DNA of 64,000 nucleotides from Streptosporangium pseudovulgare (GCF_014648055.1 NZ_BMQJ01000001.1:248001-312000), one strand, 5' to 3'. Shown: positions 26,865 to 35,776, numbered from the stretch's first letter. The notes: generated from the letters alone by a model not told the origin. Made by a program: numbers and translations.

Positions 26865-27437
26865 GTGCACCTGACACCCCGTGAGCAGGAACGGCTCACC
26901 ATCTTCACGGTCGCCGAACTGGCGCGCCGCCGCAGGAGCCGGGGCCGCCGCCTCAACGCCCCCGAGGCGATCGCCCTGATCTGCGACGAGATCCTGGAGC
27001 GGGCCTGGGACGGGGAGAGCCTGGAGGAGGTCGTCTCCGCGGCCCGGACCCTCCTGACCGCCGACGACGTGATGGACGGCGTGCCGTCCCTGGTCACGCA
27101 CGTGCAGGTGGAGGCGCTGTTCCCCAGCGGCACCGCCCTGGTCGCGGTGGACGCGCCGTTCGGCGCCCCCGCCGGGCGGGGACCCGGCTGGGTGGAGACC
27201 GGCGAGGGGGCGGTGGAGCTCAACGCCGGGCGCGAGCGGTCCGCGCTGACCGTCCGCAACGAGGGCGACCGCACCGTCTACGTCTCCTCGCACTTCCCGC
27301 TGACCGAGGTGAACGCCGCCCTGGTCCTTGACCGGGAGCGGGCCGCGGGGATGCGGCTGGACATCCCGGCGGGGACGGCGACGGCCTTCCCGCCGGGCGA
27401 GACCGTGGAGGTTCACATCGTGCGGAGGTCGTCATGA
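26865..27437 (+). CDS. ureAB: urease gamma-beta fusion subunit, divergent
   Basis: Residues 1-100 match the urease gamma subunit (LTPREQERLTIFTVAELARRR, LNAPEAIALICDEI, VMDGVPSLV, VQVEALFPSGT). The rest matches the beta subunit (GEGAVELNAGRERSALTVRNEGDR, EVNAALVLDRERAAGMRLDIPAGT). Two features are unusual: the beta block normally reading SHYHF is SHFPL, and the conserved C-terminal VFGF-GPL segment is missing. GTG 26865 has GGAGGG 13 nt upstream. The stop overlaps ureC by 4 bp. Urease function is likely by homology but not certain. Confidence 0.85.
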   Translation: MHLTPREQERLTIFTVAELARRRRSRGRRLNAPEAIALICDEILERAWDGESLEEVVSAARTLLTADDVMDGVPSLVTHVQVEALFPSGTALVAVDAPFGAPAGRGPGWVETGEGAVELNAGRERSALTVRNEGDRTVYVSSHFPLTEVNAALVLDRERAAGMRLDIPAGTATAFPPGETVEVHIVRRSS

Positions 27438-29101
27438 GCCAGGTCACCCGCGGCACCTACAACGCGCTGTACGGCCCGACCGCCGGCGACCGGATCCGGC
27501 TGGGCGACACCTGCCTGTGGGTCGAGGTCGAGCACGACGACGTCGTCCACGGTGACGAGCTGCTGGGCGGCTGCGGCAAGACCCTGCGCGACGGCCTGCT
27601 GGCCGCCCCGCGCGGCGACCGCGAGTCCGCGCTCGACCTGGTGGTGGCCGGGGTCGTGCTGATGGACCCGGTGCTGGGCGTGCGCAAGACCCACATCGGC
27701 GTCAAGGACGGCCGGATCGTGCCGTTCGAGGGCGCGGTCATCGACTCCCACACCGCGATCGTGACGGGCGAGGGGCTGATCGCCACCCCCGGCGTCGTGG
27801 ACTCGCACGTGCACCTGTCGTCGCCCGAGATCGCCCCGGCGGCGCTGGCCTCCGGCGTCACGACGGTCGTGGGCATGGGCCTGGGCGGGGTGTGGGACGT
27901 CGGCTGCAACCCGGCGCACAACCTGCACACGCTGATGAGCTCCTGGCGCGGCACCCCGCTGAACGTCGCGTTCCTGGCCCGGGGCTCCTCCAGCTCCGCG
28001 ACGCTGCTGGAGGAGGCGGTGCTGGCCGGGGCCGGCGGCTTCAAGATCCATGAGGACTTCGGGGCGACCCCGCGCATCGTGGACACCTGCCTGGGCGTGG
28101 CCGAGCAGGCGGACCTGCCGGTGGCGCTGCACTCGGACTCGATGAACGAGTCGGGTTATCTCGCCGACACGGTCGCCGCCACGCGGGGCCGTACGGTGCA
28201 CGCCTACCACGTCGAGGGCGGCGGCGGCCACCCGGATCTGCTGGAGGTCCTCTCCGAGCCGCACATCCTGGCCTCCTCCACCACGCCGACCATCCCCTAC
28301 ACGGTCAACACGGCCGGCGAGCTGTTCCCGATGACCATGACCGTGCACCGGCAGAACCACCACATCGACAGCGACGTGGAGGTCACGATGAGCCGGCTGC
28401 GGGTGCACGGCATCGCCGCCGAGAACGTGCTGCACGACCTGGGCGCGATCAGCATCGTCAACTCCGACTCGATGGGCATGGGCCGGGTGGCCGAGACCGT
28501 CCGCCGCACCTGGCAGGTCGCCCACCTGCAGGCGCTGCGCGCCGGTGAGGGCGGCCCCGGCCTGCCGGACGGCCGGGCCGGCAACGAGCGGGTGCTGCGC
28601 TACCTGGCCAAGCTGACGCTGAACCCGGCGGTCGCGCACGGCATGGCCCACGAGGTCGGCACCCTGCTGCCGGGGCGGCTGGCCGACATCGTGCTGTGGC
28701 ACCCGGCGTGGTTCGGCACCAAGCCCGAACTGGTGCTCAAGGGCGGCTTCGTGGCCCACGGCGTCTCGGGCAGCGGCTCGGGCTCGACCCGGCTGACCCA
28801 GCCGCGCTCCTACCGCCCCTACTTCGGCGGGCTCGGCGACGCGCCGAGCCTGCTGTCACGGATCTTCGTCGCCCACGAGGCGCTGGAGTCCGCCGAGGCC
28901 CGCGACGCGCTGCCCACCGGCGTGCGGTACGCGGCCGTCCGGCGGTCACGCGGTCTGACCAGGGCCGACATGTGCCGCAACACCGCGACCCCGCGGGTCG
29001 AGGTGCCCCGCGAGCCCGGCCCCGTCCTGGTGGACGGCGCCGAGGTGGACCTGGCGCCCGCGACCGAGGTCCCGCTCGCCCGTCTCCATCACTTCGCCTA
29101 G
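27434..29101 (+). CDS. ureC: urease alpha subunit homologue with an altered active-site flap
   Basis: A protein of 555 aa. All nickel-site residues of urease can be found: H125/H127 (DSHVHL), K204 for carbamylation and H206 (FKIHEDFG), the His in VALHSDSMNESG, the His in AYHVEGGGGH, and D345 (NSDSMGMGRV). In the mobile flap the usual VCHHLD is replaced by V304-H305-R306-Q-N. The flap Cys is lost, the general acid His is kept, and the next His is Arg. No ureD, E, F or G gene is adjacent, so nickel loading must use genes elsewhere. It may still hydrolyse urea from allantoicase, or a related ureide. Confidence 0.85.
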   Translation: MSQVTRGTYNALYGPTAGDRIRLGDTCLWVEVEHDDVVHGDELLGGCGKTLRDGLLAAPRGDRESALDLVVAGVVLMDPVLGVRKTHIGVKDGRIVPFEGAVIDSHTAIVTGEGLIATPGVVDSHVHLSSPEIAPAALASGVTTVVGMGLGGVWDVGCNPAHNLHTLMSSWRGTPLNVAFLARGSSSSATLLEEAVLAGAGGFKIHEDFGATPRIVDTCLGVAEQADLPVALHSDSMNESGYLADTVAATRGRTVHAYHVEGGGGHPDLLEVLSEPHILASSTTPTIPYTVNTAGELFPMTMTVHRQNHHIDSDVEVTMSRLRVHGIAAENVLHDLGAISIVNSDSMGMGRVAETVRRTWQVAHLQALRAGEGGPGLPDGRAGNERVLRYLAKLTLNPAVAHGMAHEVGTLLPGRLADIVLWHPAWFGTKPELVLKGGFVAHGVSGSGSGSTRLTQPRSYRPYFGGLGDAPSLLSRIFVAHEALESAEARDALPTGVRYAAVRRSRGLTRADMCRNTATPRVEVPREPGPVLVDGAEVDLAPATEVPLARLHHFA

Positions 29102-29120
29102 ACCCCCTGGTGATCCCCAT

Positions 29121-30404
29121 ATGAGTTCCCCGAACGCCCGCGGCGCGGGCATCGCGTCCTTCGTCGGCACCTCCATCGAGTGGTACGACTTCTACATCTA
29201 CGGCACCGCCTCGGCCCTGGTCTTCGGCAGGCTCTTCTTCCCCGAGGCCAGCCCGGCCGCCGGGGTGATGGCCTCCTTCGCCACCTTCTGGGTGGGCTTC
29301 CTGGCCCGCCCGCTGGGCGGCGTGGTCTTCGGCCACCTCGGCGACCGCATCGGCCGCAAGCGCACCCTGGTGGCCACGCTGCTGCTGATGGGCGGCGCGA
29401 CCACGCTGGTGGGCGTGCTGCCCACCTACGCGACGGCCGGGGTGCTCGCCCCGGTCCTGCTGGCGGCGCTGCGCCTGGTGCAGGGCATCGCGGTCGGCGG
29501 CGAGTGGGGCGGCGCGGTGCTGATCGCCGCCGAGCACGCCGGGCCGAAGCGGATCTTCTACGCGGCCTTCGCCCAGCAGGGCTCCCCCGCCGGGTCGATC
29601 CTCGCCACCGGCATGTTCGCGCTGGTCAGCCTCATGCCCGACGAGAGCTTCATGTCGTACGGCTGGCGCCTCCCGTTCCTGGCGTCGGCCGTGCTGCTGG
29701 TGGTGGGCCTGGTCATCCGGCTGCGGGTGGAGGAGTCGCCGGAGTTCGTGCGGATGCGCGAGCAGCGCGAGGTCGCCAAGCTGCCGGTCGCGGAGGTGTT
29801 CCGCTCGGCGTGGCCGCTGGTGCTGCTGGGCATCGGCGCGAGCGGCGTCGGCATCGCCTCCGCCTACTTCACCAACACCTTCATCCTGTCGTGGGCCACC
29901 ACCGACCTGGGCATCGCCAAGAGCACCATGCTGAACGTGCTGCTCATCGTGGCGGTCGTGCAGTTCGTCACCCAGCCGATCGGCGCGGTGCTCGGCCAGC
30001 GGATGGGCGCCGCCCGCTTCATGCTGGCCGTCCTCGGCGTGCTGATCGTCTGTACCCCGGTCACGTTCGTCATGGTGGGCACCGGCAGCCCGGTGCTGGT
30101 CACGCTCGGCCTGGCGCTGAGCATCGTGTTCAGCGGCTCGTCCTACGCGGCGCTGGCCGGGTTCCTCGCCGAGGCGTTCCCCGCGCGGGTCCGCTACACC
30201 GGCATCTCCCTGGCCTACCAGCTCTGCGGCGCGCTGATCGGCGGCACCACCCCGATGATCGCCCAGGCGCTGCTGGAGTCGACCGGGTCGATCTGGCCGG
30301 TCGTCGCGCAGTACCTCGTCATCATCGTGCTCACCATGGCCTGCGTCGCCGCGCTGCGCCGCCGTTCGGCGGTCGCCGCGGAGCCGGTCCCGGCGAGCGC
30401 CTGA
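29121..30404 (+). CDS. MHS-type major facilitator transporter
   Basis: A 12-TM metabolite:H+ symporter-like protein of 427 aa. It starts with the family-typical GTSIEWYDFYIYGTASAL, followed by ARPLGGVVFGHLGDRIGRKRTL (loop 2-3 signature), ALRLVQGIAVGGEWGGAVLIAAEHA and GSSYAALAGFLAEAFPARVRYTGISLAYQ. It follows ureC by 19 bp and precedes an amidohydrolase, suggesting it imports the operon's substrate (a ureide, purine derivative or organic acid). The exact ligand cannot be read from sequence. Confidence 0.88.
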   Translation: MSSPNARGAGIASFVGTSIEWYDFYIYGTASALVFGRLFFPEASPAAGVMASFATFWVGFLARPLGGVVFGHLGDRIGRKRTLVATLLLMGGATTLVGVLPTYATAGVLAPVLLAALRLVQGIAVGGEWGGAVLIAAEHAGPKRIFYAAFAQQGSPAGSILATGMFALVSLMPDESFMSYGWRLPFLASAVLLVVGLVIRLRVEESPEFVRMREQREVAKLPVAEVFRSAWPLVLLGIGASGVGIASAYFTNTFILSWATTDLGIAKSTMLNVLLIVAVVQFVTQPIGAVLGQRMGAARFMLAVLGVLIVCTPVTFVMVGTGSPVLVTLGLALSIVFSGSSYAALAGFLAEAFPARVRYTGISLAYQLCGALIGGTTPMIAQALLESTGSIWPVVAQYLVIIVLTMACVAALRRRSAVAAEPVPASA

Positions 30405-30425
30405 GAAGAAGAAGTCCGAGCACGG

Positions 30426-30442
30426 CCCCTTCGCCGAAGGGG
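30426..30442 (+). promoter_or_regulatory. hairpin between transporter and amidohydrolase
   Basis: CCCCTTC, GCC, GAAGGGG form a 7-bp stem, 20 nt before the amidohydrolase start and upstream of its ribosome site (GGAAAGGA). It could reduce read-through or protect mRNA ends within the operon. Confidence 0.4.
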
Positions 30443-30461
30443 GCGGAGGGAAAGGATCGTC

Positions 30462-32096
30462 ATGCGCCTGGACGCCCTGTTCGTCAACGGCCGGTTCGCC
30501 ACGCTGGACCCCGGCCGGCCCGAGGCCACCCGGCTGGGGGTGTTCGGCGGCCGGGTCGCCGGCCTGGACGAGGAGCTGGACGGGGTCACCGCCGACGTGG
30601 TGGTCGACCTCGGCGGCGCCCGGGTGGTGCCGGGCTTCAACGACGCCCACCACCACCTGAGCATGCGCGGGCAGCGGCTGCGCGAGCTGAACCTGCGGGC
30701 CGGCCAGGTCTCCTCGCTGGAGGAGCTGTACGCCAAGGTCGCCGAGCGGGCGGCCGGGCTGCCGCCGGACGCGTGGGTGCGCGGCGCCGGCTACGACCAG
30801 AACAAGCTGGGCGGGCGGCACCCCACCCGTGAGGCCCTCGACAAGGCGTCGGGCGGGCGGCCGGTCTGGCTGCAGCACGTCTCGGCGCACATGGGCGTCG
30901 CCAGTACCGCGGCGTTCGCCCTGATGGGCTTCTCCCGGCTGGAGGACGTCCCGGACGTCCCCGGCGGCACGGTCGGTCGCGACGCGGCGGGCCTGCCGGA
31001 CGGCCTGCTCGCCGAGCAGGCCCAGGACCTCGCCCTCCGGGTGCTGCGGCCGGTCCCCCACGACGACTTCGTCGAGGGCATCGGGCTCGCCAGCCGGGTG
31101 GCCGCTGCCGAGGGCCTGACCAGCTTCGCCGAGCCCGGCGTGGGCCGCGGCCTGGCCGGCAACGGCGCCTGGGACGTGGCCGCCTTCCAGGAGGCCGTAC
31201 GGCGCGGCCTGCTGCTGCAGCGTGCCACCCTCATGCCGGGCTCGCCCAACCTGCACGAGGTGGGCCCGGAGGAGTTCGGGCTGGACCTCGGGATCGGCAC
31301 CGGGCTCGGGGACGAGCGGCTGCGGATCGGCCCCGTCAAGCTGTTCTCCGACGGCTCGCTGATCGGCAGGACCGCCGCCATGTGCTGCGACTACCAGGGC
31401 GAGCCGGGCAACCGGGGGCTGCTGCAGGAGGAGGCCGAGGCACTGCGCGCGTTCGTCCTGCGCGCCCACGCCTCCGGCTGGCAGATCGCCGCGCACGCCA
31501 TCGGCGACCACGCGGTCGAGGTGATCCTGGACGCCTACGAGGAGGCCCAGGCCGCGCGTCCGCGGCCCGGGATCCGCCACCGGATCGAGCACTGCGCGGT
31601 CACCAGTGAGGAGCAGGTGGCCAGGATCGCCCGGCTGGGCGTGGTCCCGGTCCCGCAGGGCCGGTTCATCTCCGAGCTGGGCGACGGCATGCTCGCCGCG
31701 CTGGGCCCGGAACGCTCGCGCGGCTGCTACCGGCAGCGGTCGTTCCTCGACGCGGGGATCACGCTGCCCGGCAGCTCCGACTGCCCGGTGGCCGACGGCG
31801 CGCCGCTGCTCGGCATCCACGACCTCGTCAACCAGCGGACCGCGTCCGGCGCCCCGTTCAACCCGGACGAGGCGCTGACCGTCACGCAGGCGCTGCGCGC
31901 CTACACGGTCGGCTCGGCGTACGCGGAGCACGAGGAGCACCGCAAGGGCACCCTCGCCCGGGGCATGCTCGCCGACTTCGCCGTGCTGTCGGACGACCTG
32001 CTCGCGGTGCCCGCCGAGCGCATCCGCGATCTGACGGTGCTGGCCACCGCGGTGGGCGGCGTCCTGGTCCACGACGCGGCGGGGTTCGCCCGCTGA
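30462..32096 (+). CDS. YtcJ-like metal-dependent amidohydrolase
   Basis: A 544-aa Amidohydro_3 family protein: N-terminal beta-sandwich piece (LDALFVNGRFATLD), then VVPGFNDAHHHLSMRG with the metal HxH, SDGSLIGRTAAM, WQIAAHAIGDHAVEVIL, RHRIEHCAVTSEEQ and PGSSDCPVADGAPLLGIHDLV. The substrate is unknown. As the third downstream gene of the urease-like operon it probably acts on an imported amide or ureide. It has a Shine-Dalgarno (GGAAAGGA, 5 nt spacing). A strong terminator follows. Confidence 0.85.
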   Translation: MRLDALFVNGRFATLDPGRPEATRLGVFGGRVAGLDEELDGVTADVVVDLGGARVVPGFNDAHHHLSMRGQRLRELNLRAGQVSSLEELYAKVAERAAGLPPDAWVRGAGYDQNKLGGRHPTREALDKASGGRPVWLQHVSAHMGVASTAAFALMGFSRLEDVPDVPGGTVGRDAAGLPDGLLAEQAQDLALRVLRPVPHDDFVEGIGLASRVAAAEGLTSFAEPGVGRGLAGNGAWDVAAFQEAVRRGLLLQRATLMPGSPNLHEVGPEEFGLDLGIGTGLGDERLRIGPVKLFSDGSLIGRTAAMCCDYQGEPGNRGLLQEEAEALRAFVLRAHASGWQIAAHAIGDHAVEVILDAYEEAQAARPRPGIRHRIEHCAVTSEEQVARIARLGVVPVPQGRFISELGDGMLAALGPERSRGCYRQRSFLDAGITLPGSSDCPVADGAPLLGIHDLVNQRTASGAPFNPDEALTVTQALRAYTVGSAYAEHEEHRKGTLARGMLADFAVLSDDLLAVPAERIRDLTVLATAVGGVLVHDAAGFAR

Positions 32097-32110
32097 CACC
32101 GTCCCCTCCG

Positions 32111-32143
32111 GACCGCCGCGCCACCCCCCGTGACGCGGCGGTC
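32111..32143 (+). terminator. terminator of the urease-like operon
   Basis: GACCGCCGCG (32111-32120) and CGCGGCGGTC (32134-32143) form a perfect 10-bp stem with a 13-nt loop, 14 nt after the amidohydrolase stop. The remaining 500 bp to 32642 are GC-rich with no gene I can support on either strand. Confidence 0.7.
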
Positions 32144-32642
32144 CCCCGCCGCCCGCGCCTTCCCCCGGTGGCGCGGGCGGCCCCCGCGCCGCCGGACGGG
32201 TCGCGCCGGTCGGCGAAGCCGAGCGGGACGCCCGTTCCCGCGATCCGGCCGCCCCCGCGGACCGGATCACGGCTCCCCGCCGCCGGAGGCGGCGCGGGCG
32301 TCCCGTCGCACCGGAGCCGGCCGGGCCCTCCCCCGAGCCCGGCGCGGGTGGCGCGAGGAATCGGCCACCCGGAATCCCGCCGCGTCAGACCACGTCAGGG
32401 GCCTTCCGGCCCCTCGTCCCCCCCGCTGACCCGGCGGTTTCGGCTCTCCGGTTGTGAGAACACTAGAGCGGCGCCCCCGCGGGTGAACCGGGGTTCACGC
32501 GCAGCGCGGTCAGCGGCGCGTAGTTGTCGCCGTACGGAGGGTGCCGACGCGACGAGCGGCGTCCGGGAGACGACGAACGGTCGCCGGAGACCCCATGAGC
32601 CCCGTCCGCACCATGAGACACATGAGCATCGAGGTCCGGGAC

Positions 32643-33413
32643 TCACGATCCGCCGGCCGCGCCGGAGGGCACCGGCCGGTCCTGGAACTGGCGGACGAGC
32701 CGCTCGCGGACCTGCCGGGTGTGGCGGCGGCTGACCGGCAGGGTCTCCTCGCCCACCTGGAGCACCACCCGGCCGCCGTCGAAGCGCAGCTCGCTGACGT
32801 GCCGCGCCGACACCAGCGTGCTGCGGTGGACGCGGATGAAGCCGGAGGCGGCCCAGCGCCGCTCCAGCGCGGCCAGCGACATCCGTACGAGGTAGGCGCC
32901 GTCCACGGTGTGCAGCCGGACGTAGTCGCCCTTGGCCTCGGCGAACCGGACGGTCTGCCGGGCCACGAACCTGGTCCGGCCGCCCAGTTCGACCGGGATG
33001 ACGTCCTCGGCGGGCGGCTCCCCCTGGGGCGACGGGGACGCGGCGGACTCCAGGCGGCGCACGGCCTCGGCCAGCCGGTCGGTCCGCACCGGCTTGAGGA
33101 GGTAGTCGACCGCCTCCACCTCGAACGCCTGGAGCGCGCAGTCCTCGTGGGCGGTGACGAACACCAGGCGGGGCGGGTTGGGGAAGGCGCCGATGAGCCG
33201 GGCCAGGTCGAAGCCGCCGAGGCCGGGCATCCGGACGTCGAGGAACACCCCGTCGAGCCGCTCTCCGGAGCCGACCATCTGCACCATGTCCTGGAGCGCG
33301 GTGACCCCGCCCTCGGCGGTGGTGACGTGCTCGATGCGGGGGTCCTGGCGCAGGAGGTGGGCCAGCTCCTCCAGCGCGGGGACCTCGTCGTCGACGGCCA
33401 GGACTCGCAGCAT
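32643..33413 (-). CDS. LytTR-type response regulator
   Basis: A response regulator of about 256 aa. The receiver domain (LRVLAVDDEVPALEEL, phosphoacceptor Asp in GVFLDVRMPGLGG, FVTAHED, YLLKPV) is followed by a LytTR DNA-binding domain (FAEAKGDYVRLHTVDGAYLVR, FIRVHRSTLVSARHV, LPVSRRHTRQVRERL). The start is taken at ATG 33413; ATG 33455 would add 14 residues. The partner histidine kinase lies immediately upstream on the same strand. An AT-rich pocket between them (33455-33500, with palindrome AATAGCTATT) suggests an internal promoter. Confidence 0.9.
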   Translation of the reverse strand: MLRVLAVDDEVPALEELAHLLRQDPRIEHVTTAEGGVTALQDMVQMVGSGERLDGVFLDVRMPGLGGFDLARLIGAFPNPPRLVFVTAHEDCALQAFEVEAVDYLLKPVRTDRLAEAVRRLESAASPSPQGEPPAEDVIPVELGGRTRFVARQTVRFAEAKGDYVRLHTVDGAYLVRMSLAALERRWAASGFIRVHRSTLVSARHVSELRFDGGRVVLQVGEETLPVSRRHTRQVRERLVRQFQDRPVPSGAAGGS

Positions 33414-33506
33414 GCCCCCACGCTGCTCTGGAACCGCGCTCACCGCAAGAGACATGTCAACTTTAGGTAATGCTATGACTACAAATAGCTATTGAAGGGG
33501 AGGGGC

Positions 33507-34700
33507 TCAGGGGAGGAGCTTGGGGACGCGCAGCCGGACGGTCGTCCCCGCGCCCGGCGCGGTCTCCAGGACCAGCCCGTACTCCTCACCGTAGATGCGG
33601 CGGAGCCGCACGTCCACGTTGGACAGGCCGATGCCGCCCCCGTCCCTCCGGTCACCCGGTTCGGCGCCCAGGAGCGTCCTGGCGCGCTCCGGGTCCATCC
33701 CGAGGCCGTCGTCGGCCACGCTGATGTGGGCCTCGCGCCCGGCGTCCACGGCCACCACCCGCACCCGCCCCGCGCCGCCGCACAGGGCGGTGCCGTGCTT
33801 GATGGCGTTCTCCACCAGCGGTTGCACGCACAGGAACGGGACCGGCACCGACAGCACCTCGGGGGCGACCTCGACGGTGAAGCGGAGCCGGTCGCCGAAC
33901 CGGGCGCGTTCCAGCTGCAGGTAGCGGTCCACGCAGTGCAGCTCGTCGGCCAGGGTGGTGAGGTCGCCGCCGCTGCGCAGCGCGTACCGGGTGAAGTCGG
34001 CGAAGTCGACCAGCAGCTCGCGGGCGTGCTCGGGGTCGGTGCGCACGAACGAGGCGATGGTGGTCAGGCAGTTGTAGACGAAGTGCGGGGAGATCTGCGC
34101 GCGCAGCGCCCGGGTCTCCGCCTCCGTCGCGCGCCGCCTGGAGGCGTCCAGCTCGGCCAGCTCCAGCTGGCCGGAGACCCAGCGGGCCAGTTCGGCGACG
34201 GTCCGGGCCAGCGGCTCGCCGGCCTCGGCGCCGTAGGCGGCCAGCGCGCCCACCGCCCGGCCGTCCACCGTCAGCGGCGCGACCGCCGCCCCCCGTACGG
34301 CGCAGCCCGGCGTGCCGCAGGCCGCGGCGTCCCCCGCCACGGTGAGCGGACGGCCCGCGGCGAGCGCGGCGCGGGCGTGCCGGACCGCGTGGCCGCGGTG
34401 GCAGCCGGCCGCGCCGTCCCAGGCGAGGACCCCCTCGGTGTCGGTCACCGCGACGGCGTCGGCGCCCAGCAGGGTGCGCAGGTGGCGGACCGCCTCGCGG
34501 GCGGAGCCGCGGTTCAGGCCGGTCCGCAGCGACGGGGCCGCCCGCGCCGCGACGTGCAGGGTGGCGAAGGTGGCCTCAGCCGCCTCGGCCGCCTCCTCCG
34601 GTGGCCCCTGCGGCCCCCGGTGGGCGGCCGCCCACCGGGACAGGACGAACCCGAGGAGCACACTGGCGGCGCACAGGAGCGCCCAGCCGCTGGTCGACAT
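33507..34700 (-). CDS. LytS-type sensor histidine kinase
   Basis: A protein of about 397 aa. One N-terminal hydrophobic helix (WALLCAASVLLGFVLSRW) is followed by a GAF-like sensor with several Cys residues (CHRGHAVRHA, CGTPGCAVRG). The His_kinase domain carries the phosphoacceptor in RAQISPHFVYNCLTT, and the ATPase carries VENAIKHG, DDGLGMDPE and GIGLSNVDVRL. The C-C-C arrangement in the GAF region (C-H-R-G-H ... C-G-T-P-G-C) could bind metal or sense redox state; this is inference. It is paired with the LytTR regulator downstream. Confidence 0.88.
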   Translation of the reverse strand: MSTSGWALLCAASVLLGFVLSRWAAAHRGPQGPPEEAAEAAEATFATLHVAARAAPSLRTGLNRGSAREAVRHLRTLLGADAVAVTDTEGVLAWDGAAGCHRGHAVRHARAALAAGRPLTVAGDAAACGTPGCAVRGAAVAPLTVDGRAVGALAAYGAEAGEPLARTVAELARWVSGQLELAELDASRRRATEAETRALRAQISPHFVYNCLTTIASFVRTDPEHARELLVDFADFTRYALRSGGDLTTLADELHCVDRYLQLERARFGDRLRFTVEVAPEVLSVPVPFLCVQPLVENAIKHGTALCGGAGRVRVVAVDAGREAHISVADDGLGMDPERARTLLGAEPGDRRDGGGIGLSNVDVRLRRIYGEEYGLVLETAPGAGTTVRLRVPKLLP

Positions 34701-34749
34701 GGCACAAACCGTAGTCAAACCATTACGGCCCATCACGGGAAAACCCGGA

Positions 34750-35370
34750 TCAGGGTGGGCCTTCGCCTGGTTCCTCCTGATACGAGTAGCGCTGCTCGCT
34801 CCAGGGATCGGCGACGTTGTGGTAGCCGCGGTCCTCCCAGAAGCCGCGCCGGTCCTCGACCATGTACTCCACGGCCCGCACCCACTTGACGCTCTTCCAC
34901 GCGTACAGGTGGGGGACGACCAGCCGGACCGGGAAGCCGCGCTCGGGGGAGAGGGGCGTGCCGTCCAGCTCCAGCGCGAAGATCGTGTGATCGCGGGTGA
35001 AGTCGGCCATGCGCACGTTGGCGCTGTAGCCGTACTCGGCCCAGATCATCACGTGCCTGGCCTCGGGCGCCGGCGGGGCCAGCTCCATCAGCGTCGTGGC
35101 GGCCACCCCGCCCCACTCGTTGCCCATGATCGAGAACTTGGTGACGCAGTGGAAGTCGGCGAGGACCGTGGTGCGGGGCAGCTCGGAGAACTGCGGCCAG
35201 GTGAACCGGTGCTGCCCGCCGGAGGCTGTCGCCCCCATGACCTGGAACTCCCACGTCGCCGGGCGGAACGTCGGCACCCTGCCGTAGTGGATCACCGGTC
35301 GGCCCCGGGGGACGTACTGTCCCGGAGGCAGGCGAGGTTCCTCCCGTGGAGGTTCGGACTGCTCCACCAT
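34750..35370 (-). CDS. sulfite-oxidase-like molybdopterin protein
   Basis: A protein of about 206 aa consisting of the Oxidored_molyb domain only: YGRVPTFRPATWEFQVMG, the Moco-ligand Cys in DFHCVTKFSIMGNEWGGV, GYSANVRMADF, and PERGFPVRLVVPHLYAWKSVKWV. There is no Tat signal, heme domain or dimerisation domain, so it resembles the cytoplasmic YedY/SuoX-like proteins of unknown electron acceptor. The start is ambiguous among ATG 35373, ATG 35370 and GTG 35367; GAGGGG lies just before them. Confidence 0.85.
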   Translation of the reverse strand: MVEQSEPPREEPRLPPGQYVPRGRPVIHYGRVPTFRPATWEFQVMGATASGGQHRFTWPQFSELPRTTVLADFHCVTKFSIMGNEWGGVAATTLMELAPPAPEARHVMIWAEYGYSANVRMADFTRDHTIFALELDGTPLSPERGFPVRLVVPHLYAWKSVKWVRAVEYMVEDRRGFWEDRGYHNVADPWSEQRYSYQEEPGEGPP

Positions 35371-35504
35371 CATTCCCCTCGCCTTCCCCGACGGCACGGG
35401 GTAATCCTGCCACCGCGCCTCCGGCGCCGTTCCGGTGCCCCCTCCCGCGGTTCACGGCGCGGACCGGCCACCGGGGCGCGGGGCGGCGGCTCACGGGGTG
35501 GAGC

Positions 35505-35616
35505 GGCGTGGTTCGCGGGCCGTCGGCGTGGTTCGCGGGCCGTCGGCGTGGTTCACGGGCCGTCGGCGTGGTTCACGGGCGGGCCGCGGTTCGCGGGCCG
35601 TCGGTGGTTCACGGGG
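35505..35616. repeat. 20-bp tandem repeat upstream of the aromatic leader
   Basis: Unit gttcgcgggccgtcggcgtg, with three near-perfect copies (35511-35570) and about three degenerate ones to 35616. They lie in the divergent gap between the sulfite-oxidase-like gene and the DAHP synthase leader promoter. Confidence 0.85.
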
Positions 35617-35638
35617 CGGACCGGCGCCGGTCGTGCGC

Positions 35639-35644
35639 TAGTAT
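35639..35644 (+). promoter_or_regulatory. -10 box of the DAHP synthase leader transcript
   Basis: TAGTAT ends 8 nt before the leader peptide ATG (35653), so transcription should start at or within a base or two of the start codon, giving a leaderless leader peptide. No clear -35 is seen. Confidence 0.5.
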
Positions 35645-35652
35645 TGCCCGCG

Positions 35653-35727
35653 ATGCGTACCGCGTTCTGGTTTTGGTATGGCGACGGACCCGTAGGTCGG
35701 ACCGATCGCCACCGGATGCTGCGCTGA
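35653..35727 (+). CDS. aromatic leader peptide of an attenuator
   Basis: A 24-codon reading frame beginning MRTAFWFWY: Phe, Trp, Phe, Trp, Tyr in a row near its N terminus, then a Gly/Arg-rich remainder ending HRMLR and stop (TGA 35725-35727). A run of control codons followed 12 nt later by a terminator hairpin, and then by a DAHP synthase gene, is the classical layout of ribosome-mediated attenuation. Shortage of charged aromatic tRNAs would stall the ribosome. The order and mix of codons suggest a response to Trp, Phe and Tyr together. Confidence 0.8.
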   Translation: MRTAFWFWYGDGPVGRTDRHRMLR

Positions 35728-35739
35728 CATCCAGGCGAA

Positions 35740-35776
35740 CGAAGGCCCCGGGTCCACCAAGGACCCGGGGCCTTCG
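35740..35776 (+). terminator. attenuator hairpin before the DAHP synthase gene
   Basis: Positions 35740-35755 (beginning CGAAGGCCCC) pair perfectly over 16 bp with 35761-35776, leaving a 5-nt ACCAA loop; CATTTCCCC follows. Possible competing partners for the 5' arm lie in the leader: GGACCCG (35686-35692) and GGACC (near 35700) are complementary to its CGGGTCC/GGTCC. That could provide the antiterminator, although the exact switch needs folding. Confidence 0.8.

Noticed and set aside
32144-32642. Possible small gene in the gap between the amidohydrolase and the LytTR regulator (a plus-strand frame from about 32168)
   Set aside because: No ribosome site, no family resemblance, and composition like other shadow frames.
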